Below, one piece after another: positions 46,288 to 59,352 of a stretch of 64,000 nt of DNA. The notes under the pieces were generated by a model, which ran no database searches, was not told the origin of the DNA, and saw only the letters and a list, made by a program, of their open reading frames with translations. Source of the DNA: Mariannaea sp. PMI_226 (lineage: Eukaryota > Ascomycota > Sordariomycetes > Hypocreales > Nectriaceae); the NCBI GenBank assembly GCA_024336345.1, contig JANFOG010000011.1:682001-746000 (forward strand). The letters are read 5' to 3'. The number at the start of each line of letters is the position of its first letter. Position 1 is the first letter of the stretch. The translations under genes were made by a program, and so were the position numbers.

Positions 46288-48543
46288 ATGATAGACCATG
46301 TCCTTGGACGGCCCTCGGCCAAGTCGAGGCGGCTTCAGGTGCTCGCCGTCCTCACCTTTTGGACTTGCTACCTTGTCAAGTAAGCACATCTTGCCTCTTC
46401 CCCGTGGGGTAAAATCGTCTAACACACAGACAGGGGTCATCGACATGGCCCTGCCGCTTCCCAGACTCTCTCTCGGCTCGCCACGAAACGACTGACAGCT
46501 TGGCAAACCGTTGCCCTTACAATGCTCTACCTCTATGCCGCCAGAAACTTCAGCGCCCTAGTTGGACTAGCCAGCCCGGAGCCTATGGCAAATATGTATG
46601 ATGCGACCTATTATCGTGCAACCTGGGTCTTGACTGCGCTGGACGCCGGATTCTGGACGGCCATGAAAATCCGCACCAAGTGGCTTCGTGACCTGGCAAG
46701 CATTGTCTTCTCCGTCTTCTACCTCTTTGCTGCCGAAAAAGCGGACGAGAAGGTACGCAAGGTTAGAGGCATGCTCACCGTGGAGCATCTTCGCGTGGCC
46801 TGGAATAAGGGAACATCACCATACCTGAGCTTCTTCCAGGGTCTTATGCGTCCTCGATTTATGCGATGGCCACCGAGACAGGTTCGAATCCCTCGACCTT
46901 CCGATAGTGATTACAAAGAACCTGTCATGGCCTGGCTTTACTTTGATGGGCCACTGGCAGATTTGGCTCGCCATGATAGACTTATTCTTGACATTCCCGG
47001 AGGTGGCTTCGTTGCCATGGACCCCAGATGTAACGATGATAAGCTTTTTGCATGGGCTGCTAAGTCAGGACTGCCAGTCTTGAGCTTAGACTACAAAAAA
47101 GCCCCCGAATTTCCATATCCCTACGCTCTGAACGAATGTTTTGATGTCTACTCTACCATAATACACACCAAAGGCAGATGCATCGGTCTGCCCGGAATAG
47201 AGATACCCAGAGTGGTTCTTGCAGGAGACAGTGCAGGCGGAAATTTGGCCGTTGCAGCGACGTTGATGATTCTTGAGACGAGCAATATTCACTTTCGTCG
47301 ATCGAATAGGGCAGAATTACCACCCCCTGATGGCCTTGTCTGCTTCTATCCCGCGCTAGACATGAACATTGGCAACTGGATGACGGATGAACAAATGTCA
47401 CTAATCCAAGACCGCAAGATGAAGAAGACAAACCGGCCAATCGTGAGACGCAAGAGCATGCAATACAATGCTTTAGTAGGAACCCCCCACCACTCTGATG
47501 ATGATGAGGATGCATCCCCTTCACTACAGCTCGAAGGGAGCACCATCACGGCCAACGATGCATCCGACCTCTCAAAGTCGGAGGTCAAAAGCCCACATCC
47601 GGAGTATTCTCATGTTGGGGCGCAGAATTTCAGTCGATCAAAGGAGAATGGCTCACCCGCAAAGGAGAAGCCTGCCCAGGTGGAGAGTATCAAGACACGC
47701 CTGGCAACCTCTTCCATGATCTCGTATTTCAACGACAGAGTACTAACCCCAGAGATGATGCGTGCCATGATTATTCTGTACATAGGCCCGCATTATCGGC
47801 CAGATTTCAGCCAAGATTATTTACTCTGTCCTGTGCTGGCGCCGGAGGCCCTACTGGTCAACTTTCCTAAAACCTACTTTCTGACAGGCGAACGAGATCC
47901 ACTAGTGGATGATACCGTGATCTTTGCGGGAAGGCTACGCAGAGCCAAGGAGGCGGCTTTCAGATCGTCAGGCTGGCAGGAGAACGGTAAGGAGCCGGTA
48001 TTTGATGACCGAGATGCTGCCGAGGTGATGCTTATCCCTGGAACATCACACGGTTTCATGCAGTTCCCAGCGCTGTATCCGCCGGCATGGAGACATTTCG
48101 AAAGAAGCGTAGGATGGTTCGACCAACTGTTTGACCACGTTGATGCAATGCGTCTGCGCAACCTTCGCGCAAGGACGGCAGCAATTAATAACGAGGAGCG
48201 ACGTCAGATGCGTATGGAATCAAGTGGTGACGAAGACAGGCCGCTGGAGATCAGTATGACAAAGTTAAACAGACGAAAAAGCTCGACCCAGTCGCAGATG
48301 CCGATCAATGGCAACAGCAATAGCAAAAGCCAGGATGGAGAAAGTGGCAGTGACGTAACAGTCACACCTGCGCAGCCAAACGGCAAAGTCGGCAAGAAGA
48401 CCAAGCGGGAAAGGGGTCGCGGCGGTCTGCTCAACAAAAACAACAACAAGAGCTTGGTTAAACTGAACAGTTCTGACGACCTGCTGGGAAGGCGAATGGA
48501 GGGACTTGCGAGTGGCTTGACGGGGCTGGGAGATGATGACTGA
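46288..48543 (+). CDS. HSL-like alpha/beta hydrolase (lipase/esterase), membrane-associated
   Basis: Two exons, 46288-46379 and 46434-48543; 733 aa. The join gives YLVK|GHRHG and keeps frame. The N-terminus has hydrophobic segments (LQVLAVLTFWTCYLV at about 17-31, WQTVALTMLYLY at about 52-63, and DLASIVFSVFYLF), suggesting membrane anchoring. The catalytic fold follows the hormone-sensitive lipase pattern: oxyanion motif IPGGGF (about 218-223, with Pro where most family members have His), nucleophile Ser at about 297 in GDSAGG, Asp at about 519 in GERDPLVDD and His at about 570 in GTSHGFMQFP. A hydrophilic insert of about 110 residues (around 360-470) and a basic, Asn/Ser-rich C-terminal tail of about 130 residues are not part of the core. 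Probable neutral lipid or ester hydrolase; the exact substrate is unknown. Confidence 0.85.
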
Positions 48544-49291
48544 GACCAAACGAGACACACATGTGCGCGTTTCGGTATGGTTCTAAACTTTTTGCGTCAG
48601 TTCTGAAAACAGGATACTCTCAGAAAAGAGACGGTCATGGTCTATCAGGAGGGAGGATTCGTCGAAATCTCGGCTGTTTCGACTTCCAAAAACCGTATTC
48701 CCCCTTGGTATAAGTCCATTCCATTCGGGGTGTTCACAGCCTCTTCAGACGTCGGAGACAGTATTGCGGGCGTGGGATGGGACATGTTACCATGAGCAAA
48801 AAGTGAGACGTTTTGCCGTGGGAGAATAACCTGACACCGGGTGACGTCGGTGAGATGAGAGCTTATACTCAATGATGCATAAGGAATGCTTGGAGGCAGA
48901 GCAAAGTGCGGGACGGGGCGAGAAGTGGACAAGGTGGGCCGCTTGATCATGATGACGATGGAATTCCTAGGCGATGTAGTCTGTAGGACGGGACAAGACA
49001 GGACAGGGCTGGACTGGACAGGATTGGGCAAGACATAAGAAGAGTCAGACGAGAAATATTAGAAGAGCATGTTCGTGTTGGGAAGTGTTGTCTTTACATC
49101 AAACAGTGGACTGGGCAGTGTACATAGTCTGCATTACATGACACGACATGACATGTAAGGTAAGGATTACGGGGCAAATCTGTACTTGAAAGAGATCAGC
49201 GTCAGCAATGAATAGGTGAAGAAAGCGTCAGCAAGATGTGTGTGCCACCGCGAATGTGTCGGTCCTAGCATGCCGCTCAAGAGTTCAGTAA

Positions 49292-49309
49292 GGGGGGGGG
49301 GGGGGGGGG
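49292..49309. repeat. poly-G tract, 18 bases
   Basis: Uninterrupted run of 18 G, followed by AAGGG. Confidence 0.8.
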
Positions 49310-52300
49310 AAGGGTCGGAAGATTGGCAACGGCTGATTTCACTGTGGTGTGAGCGATCCATAGCTTCCAGAAGAATTCGCGCTGTGGGACAGGACCGCCA
49401 AGCCAAGCCATCAACAACTGACCCTTGTTCCCCAAAATAGGGCTTGGGAATGAAATGATGTACTACTTGTAGTTCATGTACTGCGCCGTACCTTGTCTGA
49501 GGAAAAACAGCCGACGCCCACAAGCAAAGTTGATGATCCGCCAGGTGAAATGGCGAGACGAGGAGGGATTGGTTCACGGACATGTAGGTCCGACACCTCG
49601 CTCTCACAAGCTCCCACTCCCTCAGCATTGTCCGTATTGTCGGCTATCCTTACATAATGGCAGGCTTTTAGCAGGAGAGAAGAAGACGGAATAAAATACA
49701 GTATGAAAAAGATCCGAGACAGGGCTGGGGGTTGCAAATCAATCATAGAAACGTGGGTCTATTTGGCGCAAGGAACAGGGGAGTTAGTGGATGGCAGGTT
49801 AACGCAGATCAAACCTGAAGGATGGAGGGAACCAAGGCAAGGCCCGGGAAACGCCGTGGGCATGGAGTCCTGTAGGTAGGAAATGAAAATGAAAATGAAG
49901 ACGACGAAGAAAAGAATAACAGGACACAAAAATACGCAGTTTTCATGCAAAGCATGGCAAGACGAGGCATTGGCAAACCCGTAGGGTGCCCATTCGCCGC
50001 CTCTCCTGGCCAAAGACGAAAAACATGTTACCTATTGCATGTTACGGAACACAGCAGCCTACAAGATGACTCCAGCGCCAAGTACGCCTTTTCAGTCATC
50101 TCTGCGGCGCATTCGCAAACCAGCCTTCCTAGTGTTAACTGAGACGCCGGGGAGTGTGCAATAAAGGCGTACGAAAATACGTGGTATTTGTTACATTGCA
50201 GGGGGTATCGTTTCGTTGAGGAACGTGGCCGCTTTCCCGTCTTCTTCTATTCATTTTTTTTTCTTCCATTCCACTGATACTTAGATGAAATACCCCGAAA
50301 AGGTACAATGTGAGGCAATTGGCAAAATGCAAAGTACCGACATATGCATATGCATGGATGTCCTGAAAAGGGAGTAACCTGAAGCGTAAAGAACGGGCCA
50401 AGAGAGCCCGGACATTGTTTGGCGTGCAAACAGGGAGGCGGCAGCCTGGTAGGTGAGTTTATGTCAGAGCAGGGGGGCGAGAAAGAAGAAGGAGGGCGGG
50501 AAATCGTGTGTGTGAGAGAGAGAGTCTCGGTGAGCGGTGACAGAAGTGCGTGCATGACAGACATGTTATCCCAAGTGGTCACTCCATAGACACCTACTGA
50601 GACATATCTGCTTTGATGGACGGAAAACAGGTGCCGGGCTTGTTTACTAATCCAAGACAACAGCTCTGACTGCTAAGTTCCTTTAACGGATAGAGAAAAA
50701 AAAACAACTCATGTTCATATGACAAACAAGATAATCAAGAACTGTTCATGGACTACTCCCTGAAGTGCTCGTGTGCGCCAAGTCCTCGGAAGAATTGAAC
50801 CAGTGGTGCCTAAAGGGAAGCGGCATTAACTGGACATCCCCCATTGGCTCCTTGCTACATTTACAGAAAGCATTGATTGAACTACACAGACCGCCATTAA
50901 CGGGAGAACTATAATTGACTAGAGAATAGAGGAGAGAGAGAGTAGGAGAGATGTGGATGGAAGAGGCGGGCCGTTCGTTCTTCGGCGGAACACCAACGGG
51001 CAACGTAGCAGGGGAAGGGCAACAAACAAAACAGCGCTGGCACGTTCCTCGTGGCGAACAGCCGAGAGGAGGGAACAATGCCAGACCGAGCGCAAGGCCG
51101 CGGCGAAGGGAGAGAACCCTTTTCATAGGGAAACCTAAGACGTACCGAAATAGACAAGAAAATGGGTAAACAAGGAAAGAAAAATTGGGACACAAGCTGA
51201 AAAAAAAAGAGATGAGAGGTGAGAGAAAGAGTGATAGTCAGATATTCTGGTCTGCCCCGGCGAGTTGGCCGTCTGTCCGGACACGCCATCCCTCCCTGAC
51301 ACGGCCGTCAGGCAATTCGGGGCAAAAGGCACCTCACGGAGAAACCGGGCACGGGGAACTTGGGGGTTGGCTTCCGCTGTTCCAATCGGTTTTGGACCCT
51401 GATTGAAATCCTTCGTACTAAATTTTCTTCTTTCTTTTTTTTTCCTTCTCCAGACGTGGTCTTTGCTTGTGGTCTGTGTTCGATTCTCAAGATACTCCTC
51501 CTCCTCACATAACATGTTTGGCGCGGTTGACAGGCGTGAACGTATCGCAGCATAAATTAGTACCCCTTAATGTTACCGTAACTAGCGATTTCGTATTCTT
51601 TGAAATTTTTGTATTTACTTTCCAGTTGGAATGCCATTGTTGATTGTTGATTGTTGATGTTGATATTTCGCGTAGATATCGCTGTAATTGGATGCGGGTA
51701 AACTCGTAACGAATCCATCTTCTGGGGTCCTCAAACAGGAGTAATAGCGGACACAAGCAACAGCGACGAGCAAAAACGGCCCGTTAATGCGAGTCACCGA
51801 CCAAGCAATGTTAGTGAGACGATTTCAGGGAAGAAAGAGGTAAATGGACGAATTACATCAAAGATACACGGATTTTCTCTTACCGCCTGGGCTTCCACCA
51901 CAAGGGGAAAAAAAAAAAAGGCCCATGTTCGACGACGCCAAACAAAACATCCCACCACAAGGTGAGTCGTTTTCGGTCAGCCCAGCTCCCGGCGCCAAGG
52001 GACGGACGGTTCTGCGCAGGGACCAGCTTCAGATATCCTTGTCCGCCTGGCCTGGCCTGGCAGCCTTTCTCAGCGAAACGTTGAGGCGTGGAATATGCAT
52101 GGTTGGGGGAATTGGATTCTCAAACATGCTTTGATTCCTTCTTTTTTTCTTTCCCCATCCATCATTTCTGGGTGGCATCTGTCTCAGATACTTGTAAGAC
52201 CTCAGAGGCCGTGCGGACCAAGATATTACCAGTTCTATTCTTGTCTTCGTACTTGATACGAATTGCAGATTACGCACTGAGCTCTGTATTCATGTCTGGT

Positions 52301-53731
52301 TTAATTTTTTCTAGCTCCAGTGAGTTCCTCTCTGCACGACAGTCCAATACCAGCCCAAAGATCGAACCTGAACTTTCCATGAGCTATCTCGCTCTCGCCC
52401 ATTGGTGATCGGCAACCTCCAATGAAAGTCTTACCGAATTTGTCATGACCCGGATGGAGCCTGACAATTGCGCCTTGCAGAAATCGTACATCGCCATTGA
52501 CTACACAAAGAAAACTGATTGGATTTCTGGCAAAAATTACTTGCTACACCCATTCGCTTCACCTACGGCGACGGGGCAAACCATGTAAGTCGAAGCTCCG
52601 ATGAAGTGGATCCTTCGGCCGGGTGCTTCCGTGATTGGCCGGGTGAACGCCGGGGATGGTGTTGTTGGGAAGGGGACCTGCCCACAATTTATGGGTAGGT
52701 CAATCTGTATTTGCCATGTCGATGCAAGCAATTGCCAATGCCCCTTGTCTGTCGGAAAGGACGCAATTGCTTTGATTTGAATATCAATTTTTCATGCTCA
52801 TACCTGGCTTTGAGTTGCGGACTGTATATACTATGTAGCACTTTGTACAGTGAATTAGAAGTGGAGAGTTTCCACTCCACCCGGGGAAAAGGGAAGAAGA
52901 CGGAGGCATGAATGAAGAGAGCATCAGGGCATTATATATGAGTATTCATGATGAATGCGTCGTTGAAATGGGCAAAGGGTTTCGAGGAAGAAATAGAAAC
53001 CACAACCCCAGAGCCACACACATGCAGGAACCCTTGTGTCTGTACCCCAGCCTGGGGTGAAGCAGGGGAAGCACCAAAGGAAAAGAGAGAGTTAAAAAAA
53101 GGGCTGATGCAATGGTGTTGAGTTTGAAGGGGGTGCGAAGAATTGGAAAAAGAAAGTCCTGAGGCAGGGGTGTGGCTCTCACCGGGGGGGACAATGCAGC
53201 AACCCCGTTCCAGAGCGTTGGTAGCAAGGTGAGGGAAACAGGCAATCATGACAAGAGGTTCACAGTGTTTGGGGAAACAGGTGATCCCAGCGGGATGTGG
53301 TCGAGAGTGTGCCGTGGAGAGGCAATACGGACGATGGGAAACCACCACTATTACAGAGAGATGTAGAGACAAATGCATGATGATGTGATGTTGTATGGGA
53401 CGAGGCACGACGGAGGTGAAATGAAATGTGAGGCCGAGGTTGGGAATTGAGAATCATGTTTGAGGAAAACGAGCGGCAGGCAATTTCGGTATGACGGCGG
53501 AACACAACATCCAGCTATGTGGAATACCCCGAATATGCGGTCTAGGAAGAACATAGGATAATGCACCATCATGACAAAACAAAAAGGAACAAGTTGGGAC
53601 AGAAGCAATACATGCCATGCTAGAATCATTGACGTTTTTTTCCCCAGTTCCCAGCTTCCCAGTTAGCCATAGGCCTCGGGCTGGGCGAACATGTTACGTC
53701 AAATGGGAATCCATTCCCCAATTCCTAAATT

Positions 53732-53750
53732 GGGGGGGGGGGGGGGGGGG
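53732..53750. repeat. poly-G tract, 19 bases
   Basis: Uninterrupted run of 19 G, followed by AGGG. Confidence 0.8.
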
Positions 53751-56233
53751 AGGGCACCGTCCGCGACCTCCACTCTAGTGACCCAGCCGCCCGTGTAATT
53801 GTTCCGGACATCGAAGATACATTGCTACAATCCTACGGTGAGATCGTGTTGGCGGCCGAGAAGAAGAATGTACAGGAAGAAAGAGAAGATCCAGAAAAAA
53901 AAGAAAAAGCCGAGGGCAGGCCCGTGGTTGAGACTTCGATGGAGTCGGTACCCTGACGTTATGGGATACATAGTGGGTAGAAGCAAGTGCCCTTTGGGAG
54001 CGCTAATAAACAGCGCCCGTCGGGTAGGCACCTTCGGTAGGTAGCAGGCTGGTATTTCAGGCAGCCCAGTGTAATGGTGCACAGCACACCCGAGGTACAG
54101 AGCAGTTCATGGCCCATGTCCGGACAACAGAGACCGATGAGCTGACCAAAAGAGAACAGGAAAGAAAAAACCATGACGGATGGTCATGTCCAGTTTTCAC
54201 TGATGAAAAGGGCTGGGCCGGGGGGTGTGTGCGCGTCTTTCCGTGTAAGACGGAGAGAAGCAAAAATGGACATGTATTTTAACACGGTGTTCATCCCTCT
54301 TGGTCGCTTCACTTGGTAACTACTTGATAGGTGGTACCAAGTACCCTTTTTTTGTGTTAATTGGAGTTTGGACTTGTCCTGTTTCATTCCTTGTCTACTT
54401 TAGGTTGAGGCAGAACTCTCTGGGGGCAGCAAGAAGGAAGAGGCACGGAAGAGTAGCGCGGATGCAAGTTTGGAGGAGCTGGAATGAGGGGGCGTTCGGT
54501 ACATAGTAGAACAAGACAGACAAAAACGAAAAAACCCCCCCTTTCAGTGGATAATATTGATCAATCAATACGCAATGCGTCCAACGAGCTCGCCGAAACA
54601 AACATGTGCGCGTTACGAATTTTAGTTCCTTGATTTCGAGTTGCGCGCATACAATGCCGAAGACTAAGAGTGGGAAGAGAAGGGAACGGGAGGGGGGGGG
54701 GAGGGGCGTTAAACTAATTACGAACAAAGTGCAGGGAGAATGAGTTAGATAGGTAATAGATAATTGCTAGCGGGAGGCCTTCACTATAGTACGCATATTG
54801 GACATATTTACAACGTACCTGATTGACGCTTCACACTTGCAATATGGACTTTAGACGAATGTTCCCACGTTGTTGTCATGTTCCAGCTATTTCCCAAGGG
54901 GGTTGATCTCCGCTGATGAGCAACCACCGATAGAAACATGTTCGAAAAAGGGAACTAGAAAAAAAAAAAACCTGGCAACATTGGGTTACGCATTATGGGG
55001 TTGTCGGGACAAGTAGGATAGACGGCACAGGAATTAGAGGGGGAAAAAAAACATGCAAGTAAGCAGGGGGTACAAGAAAGTACCTAGCACGTACAGTAGG
55101 CGATGGCCGCCAAAGAATTGATGCATTCAGGGATGGGGTTCTTTTCAATACAGCGCGGTACCTGGTGTCTCCATGTCCATGTCTCTCCACCATCCGTCTC
55201 CATCTGTGTCAATGTCCAATGTCCATCCAATGCTGGCACCGAAGCTGAGAGTGAGGTGAGGCCATCTCGGTGACGGCCCTTTTGGCAATGGCCCATAGTT
55301 GGACCCCCCCCCCATCCCCATCGTCTCCTTTCCCTTCTTCCTAAGCCCAAGCCCCCAGAGAGAGAGAGCCCAATCCCCATGGACCCTCCCTCCCATGCGC
55401 CCCCCATGTCCCATGTCCCATGTCGGTCCTGCGTCGCCTCCCGTAGCGTGTATCTTGTCTTGTCTCGTCCCGTCTCGCCTGTCATTGCTCTGCGCCGTGT
55501 TGTGTCATTGTTCCTGAAAGTATTTCCTCACCTCTCATTCATTCTCCGTCGTAAAAAGCTGAACGGCAGAAAAAAAAAAGTATATAACGTGTCTGCCATC
55601 TCAGCCTAGGAATCTCGTTTCCCTCCCACTCTCTCGCTTCTCCTCCTTTTTATCTCATCCAAACATCTACCCATCTGTATCTCTATATCCTCTCCGCACC
55701 AAAGATTTCTTGTGGTGTTATCCAGATCAATCAACCAAAGGTCATAAGAAGAGACTTTTCCTCTCTCTCTCCAATTCCGTTCTAGTTGGATCGCCTTTTT
55801 CAATTCCCTCTTATAGATCCCGTCAGCTTGTCTTTCTTCAGGCAATCAACCCTCTTTCTTCCCATCTGATATAAAACCGTCCAATCTTTGGATAGTTCCA
55901 CCCACCACCAACACCCAACTTGCATTGACAGCTACCTCTTACGGGCACCGCTCAGAATTACTACCACCACTGGCGCCGCCAACCACCTGCTACTCCTATC
56001 AAATCCTAGCCAGTCAATTTGCCCGGGCTGCATAAAAAAACAATACCCCAAAGTCCCTCCCTCCATATACGAAACAGACTTCGGATTTTCCGGCACGCTA
56101 CTTCTACCGCCACAACCGTCTTTCCCGTGTTAGGCCTGGGTCTCCCCTGGTCCTCGCATTTCGCAGCTGTTTGCGTGGTGAAGCTTGCTGAGCTCATTGG
56201 ACTTTGCTGACTGACCCGGCGAGGAGAGCCGAA

Positions 56234-56248
56234 CCCCCCCCCCCCCCC
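56234..56248. repeat. poly-C tract, 15 bases, in the GAD leader
   Basis: Uninterrupted run of 15 C beginning 80 bp before the glutamate decarboxylase ATG, so probably transcribed in the 5' UTR. Confidence 0.8.
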
Positions 56249-56313
56249 TCGGATTCGTAAATAAACTTGATCGCCCATCCTCCACGTCACCTACCCCTCT
56301 CCTTTCTTTCACC

Positions 56314-58645
56314 ATGAGTCTGGTAGAAAACCCGGAACTCAGTGAGGTTCCTGAAACTATTCCCATTATTGAGACGTCCGACGACGACAACAACACCAAC
56401 GATACCATCGAAACCGCTGCGCCTGCTACCAACGGTTACACCAAACAAACTTCCCCGTCCAAGACAAACGGCTACACCAACGGATCCAACGGATTGACCT
56501 CCCACCCCTCGTTCATTGACAGAATGTCTCATCTCTCCGTTGTGAAAGACAAGGACTCGGACGCCTGCTCGGTCCGCTCGACCAGCTCGCGCGCCTCGCG
56601 TCGTCCCCAGATGCAGCTCTCCAACTACCAGGATGAGTTCACCACCAGTGTGTACGGCTCTCGCTTCGCCGGCATGGACCTCCCGCGTCACCACATGCCC
56701 GAGAATGAGATGCCGCGCGACATCGCCTATCGCATGATCAAGGACGATCTGAGCCTGGACAACAATCCCATGCTCAAGTGCGTATAGCCCTCTCCCTCCG
56801 ATTGCTCCGGTTACTCCCCGTAATCAATCTAAGATTCGTGTGCACATCTTGCTGACCTTTTGCTTTCTTTCTGTCCAAACAGCTTGGCCTCCTTCGTCAC
56901 CACCTACATGGTAAGTGAAGCTTTTATTTGATGGTGACGAAATTATTACCCCTCGGCCCCCTCCCACCCCTCCTCCCGCCCCTCCCTAGTATAGTTGGAT
57001 AGCTGCTTGACCGCTTGAGCAACCCGCCAGATCCGGCCACGCCAATGGCGCATTAGCCCAAATCCCCACAAGCGCGGGGCGTCTTGGCGATGGAGGGGCT
57101 CTCAACTCCACTATAGCTCCAACCTACATCCACCACCATCCAACCATCATCATCATCCTCATCATCATCACCATTCTTGCCTGTGCATCAGACTTCAAAC
57201 TTCATATTTCATTTCATTGAAAATGAAGACATCTGTCAAATCGCCTGCTTCATAGATATGCATCTGAACCTCGCGCTAACATGGCTTCCCCCATCAATAG
57301 GAAGACGAGGCTGAAAAGCTCATGACCGAGTCCTTCTCCAAGAACTTCATTGACTACGAGGAGTACCCTCAATCTGCCGATATCCAGAACCGCTGCGTCA
57401 ACATGATCGGCGACCTCTTCCACGCCCCCGTCGGTACCTCCGTCGGCACCTCCACCGTCGGTTCGTCAGAGGCCATCATGCTTGCCGTCCTGGCCATGAA
57501 GAAGCGCTGGAAGAACCGCCGAGTCGCCGAGGGTAAGAGCACTGAGAACCCAAACATTGTCATGTCTTCGGCCGTCCAAGTCTGCTGGGAGAAGGCCACT
57601 CGCTACTTTGAGATTGACGAGAAGCTCGTCTATTGTACCACCGACCGCTATGTCATGGATCCCGATGAGTGCGTCGACCTGTGCGACGAGAACACCATTG
57701 GTATTTGCACCATTCTTGGTACCACTTACACCGGCGAGTACGAAGATGTCAAGGCCATCAATGATCTTCTCGTCGAGCGAAACATTGATGTCCCCATCCA
57801 CGTCGACGCTGCCAGCGGCGGTTTCGTCGCTCCTTTTGTCGTCCCTGACCTTGAGTGGGACTTCCGTTGCGAGAAGGTCGTCTCCATCAACGTCTCTGGC
57901 CACAAGTACGGCCTCGTCTACCCCGGTGTCGGCTGGGTCATCTGGCGAGCTCCCGAGTACCTCCCCAAGGAGCTGGTCTTCAACATCAACTACCTTGGTG
58001 CCGACCAGTCCTCCTTCACCCTCAACTTCTCCAAGGGTGCCTCCCAGGTCATTGGCCAGTACTACCAGCTCATCCGTCTCGGAAAGCACGGTTACCGCGC
58101 CATCATGAGCAACCTGACCCGAACTGCTGACTACCTTACCGAGACCCTCGAGAGGAAGGGTTTCGTCATTATGTCAGAACGCTCCGGCGCCGGTCTGCCC
58201 TTGGTTGCTTTCCGCTTCCGCACTCCCGAGGAGGGTGGCTCGGCTGAGCGACACTATGACGAGTTTGCGCTTGCCCACCATCTGCGTTCGCGTGGTTGGG
58301 TCGTGCCTGCCTATACCATGGCACCCAACTCCAACGTCAAGATGCTGCGTGTTGTCGTCCGCGAGGACTTCACCAAGAGCCGCTGCGACTCTCTTATCAA
58401 CGACATCATCCTGTGCCTTGGTCTCCTCGACGAGACTGACTTGGAGAGCATCAAGAAGCGTGAAGAGTACATCAAGAAGCACATTTCTGCCGTGGGCAAG
58501 GGCAAGCACTCTCACCCTGTTTACTCGGTTAGTACTACCCCTCCCCCTCTCTGATAATCTGAAGCATCGTAAACTAACATAACCTACTTAGAACGAGACA
58601 CACTCTCTCCAGGGCAAGACGGGTAAGACTCATGCCATCTGCTAA
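56314..58645 (+). CDS. GAD1: glutamate decarboxylase
   Basis: PLP enzyme that decarboxylates L-glutamate to GABA, the entry to the GABA shunt, in the cytosol. Exons: 56314-56777, 56883-56910, 57301-58527, 58592-58645; 590 aa. Exon 2 is only 28 nt and is flanked by introns of 105 and 390 nt; it encodes LASFVTTYM of the conserved substrate region. Recognisable family blocks: SVYGSRFAGMDLPRHHMPE, NLASFVTTYMEDEAEKL, TSTVGSSEAIMLAVLAMK, HVDAASGGFVAPF, and SGHKYGLVYPGVGW with the PLP lysine at residue 366. The N-terminal about 100 residues are Thr/Asn/Ser-rich and fungal-specific. The short last exon ends HAIC. The gene converges with ARG8, whose product also uses glutamate. Regulation may involve the long homopolymer-bearing upstream region, but this is speculative. 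Confidence 0.95.
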
Positions 58646-59352
58646 AGGGATAGACAAGGGGGGTTGGGCATCATATTTGGACTGGCGTCTTAGGGTATTT
58701 TGTGTTTTAAACATGTCATTGGGGGTAGTTGGTGTCTTGTTTATGCAGAGCCTTTACGACTTGATTCTTTGAATTCAAAGACAGCAAATACATGGTGTCT
58801 CTATGTCCACACGCTCCTTTTTCCTCTGCTTCTTTCGGAGTTTTCTATCTTGATTGTTCTTGTGCTTTCTGCAGCTTCATAAGCAACGCTTTTTACATGT
58901 TGCTCCATTTGTGGCTGACCAAGCAAATGCCAATCAAGTTCAAAATTCCTGCATCTCCGGATTCTGCCGATGGTATTGAGGCACTTTTTGGGAGTCAAAA
59001 AGGCTTGCAAGTAGCTTTTTACCTCAAAGGGTAATTTATTATCCTTTTGTTCTCTTCTTTCCATTTACGAGCAATGGGGCTGAGGAAATTTTGGAGACCT
59101 AATAAGACGAAAAAGATAATGTGGATGGTTGTTAAGTGGAATAAATGTGACTTTTTTTTGGGTTCAAAATCAGTGTCTAGGTTCGCTTTTCGTCTCCATT
59201 CAAGAAAAAAAATAAAATAAAATAAATGAAGTTACACGGCTCTCATCCCGAAGCCTCCCAGCTTCCGCCATCCTTTTTTTGAGAAACTAATACAGAAAGG
59301 AAAAAAAACTCCGCAGCAGGTCATAACGTAACAAAGTTTTCGAGCTGGCCAC
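58646..59352. other. intergenic between convergent GAD and ARG8
   Basis: Shared 3' region, T-rich on the GAD side and A-rich from about 59200. No gene seen. Confidence 0.5.

Larger units (their letters stand above)
48544..56313. other. 7.8 kb intergenic region upstream of glutamate decarboxylase
   Basis: No frame looks coding. The stretch is purine-rich on the plus strand and holds homopolymers of 18 G (49292-49309), 19 G (53732-53750) and 15 C (56234-56248), a shorter C run at 55305-55315, and direct repeats such as GACATGACACGACATGACAT near 49139. The last about 700 bp is pyrimidine-rich and probably the promoter and leader of the decarboxylase gene. Confidence 0.5.

Noticed and set aside
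46881..46891. A perfect tRNA B-box, GGTTCGAATCC
   Set aside because: It lies inside the coding sequence of the HSL-like hydrolase, with no matching A-box, acceptor stem or anticodon arm nearby.
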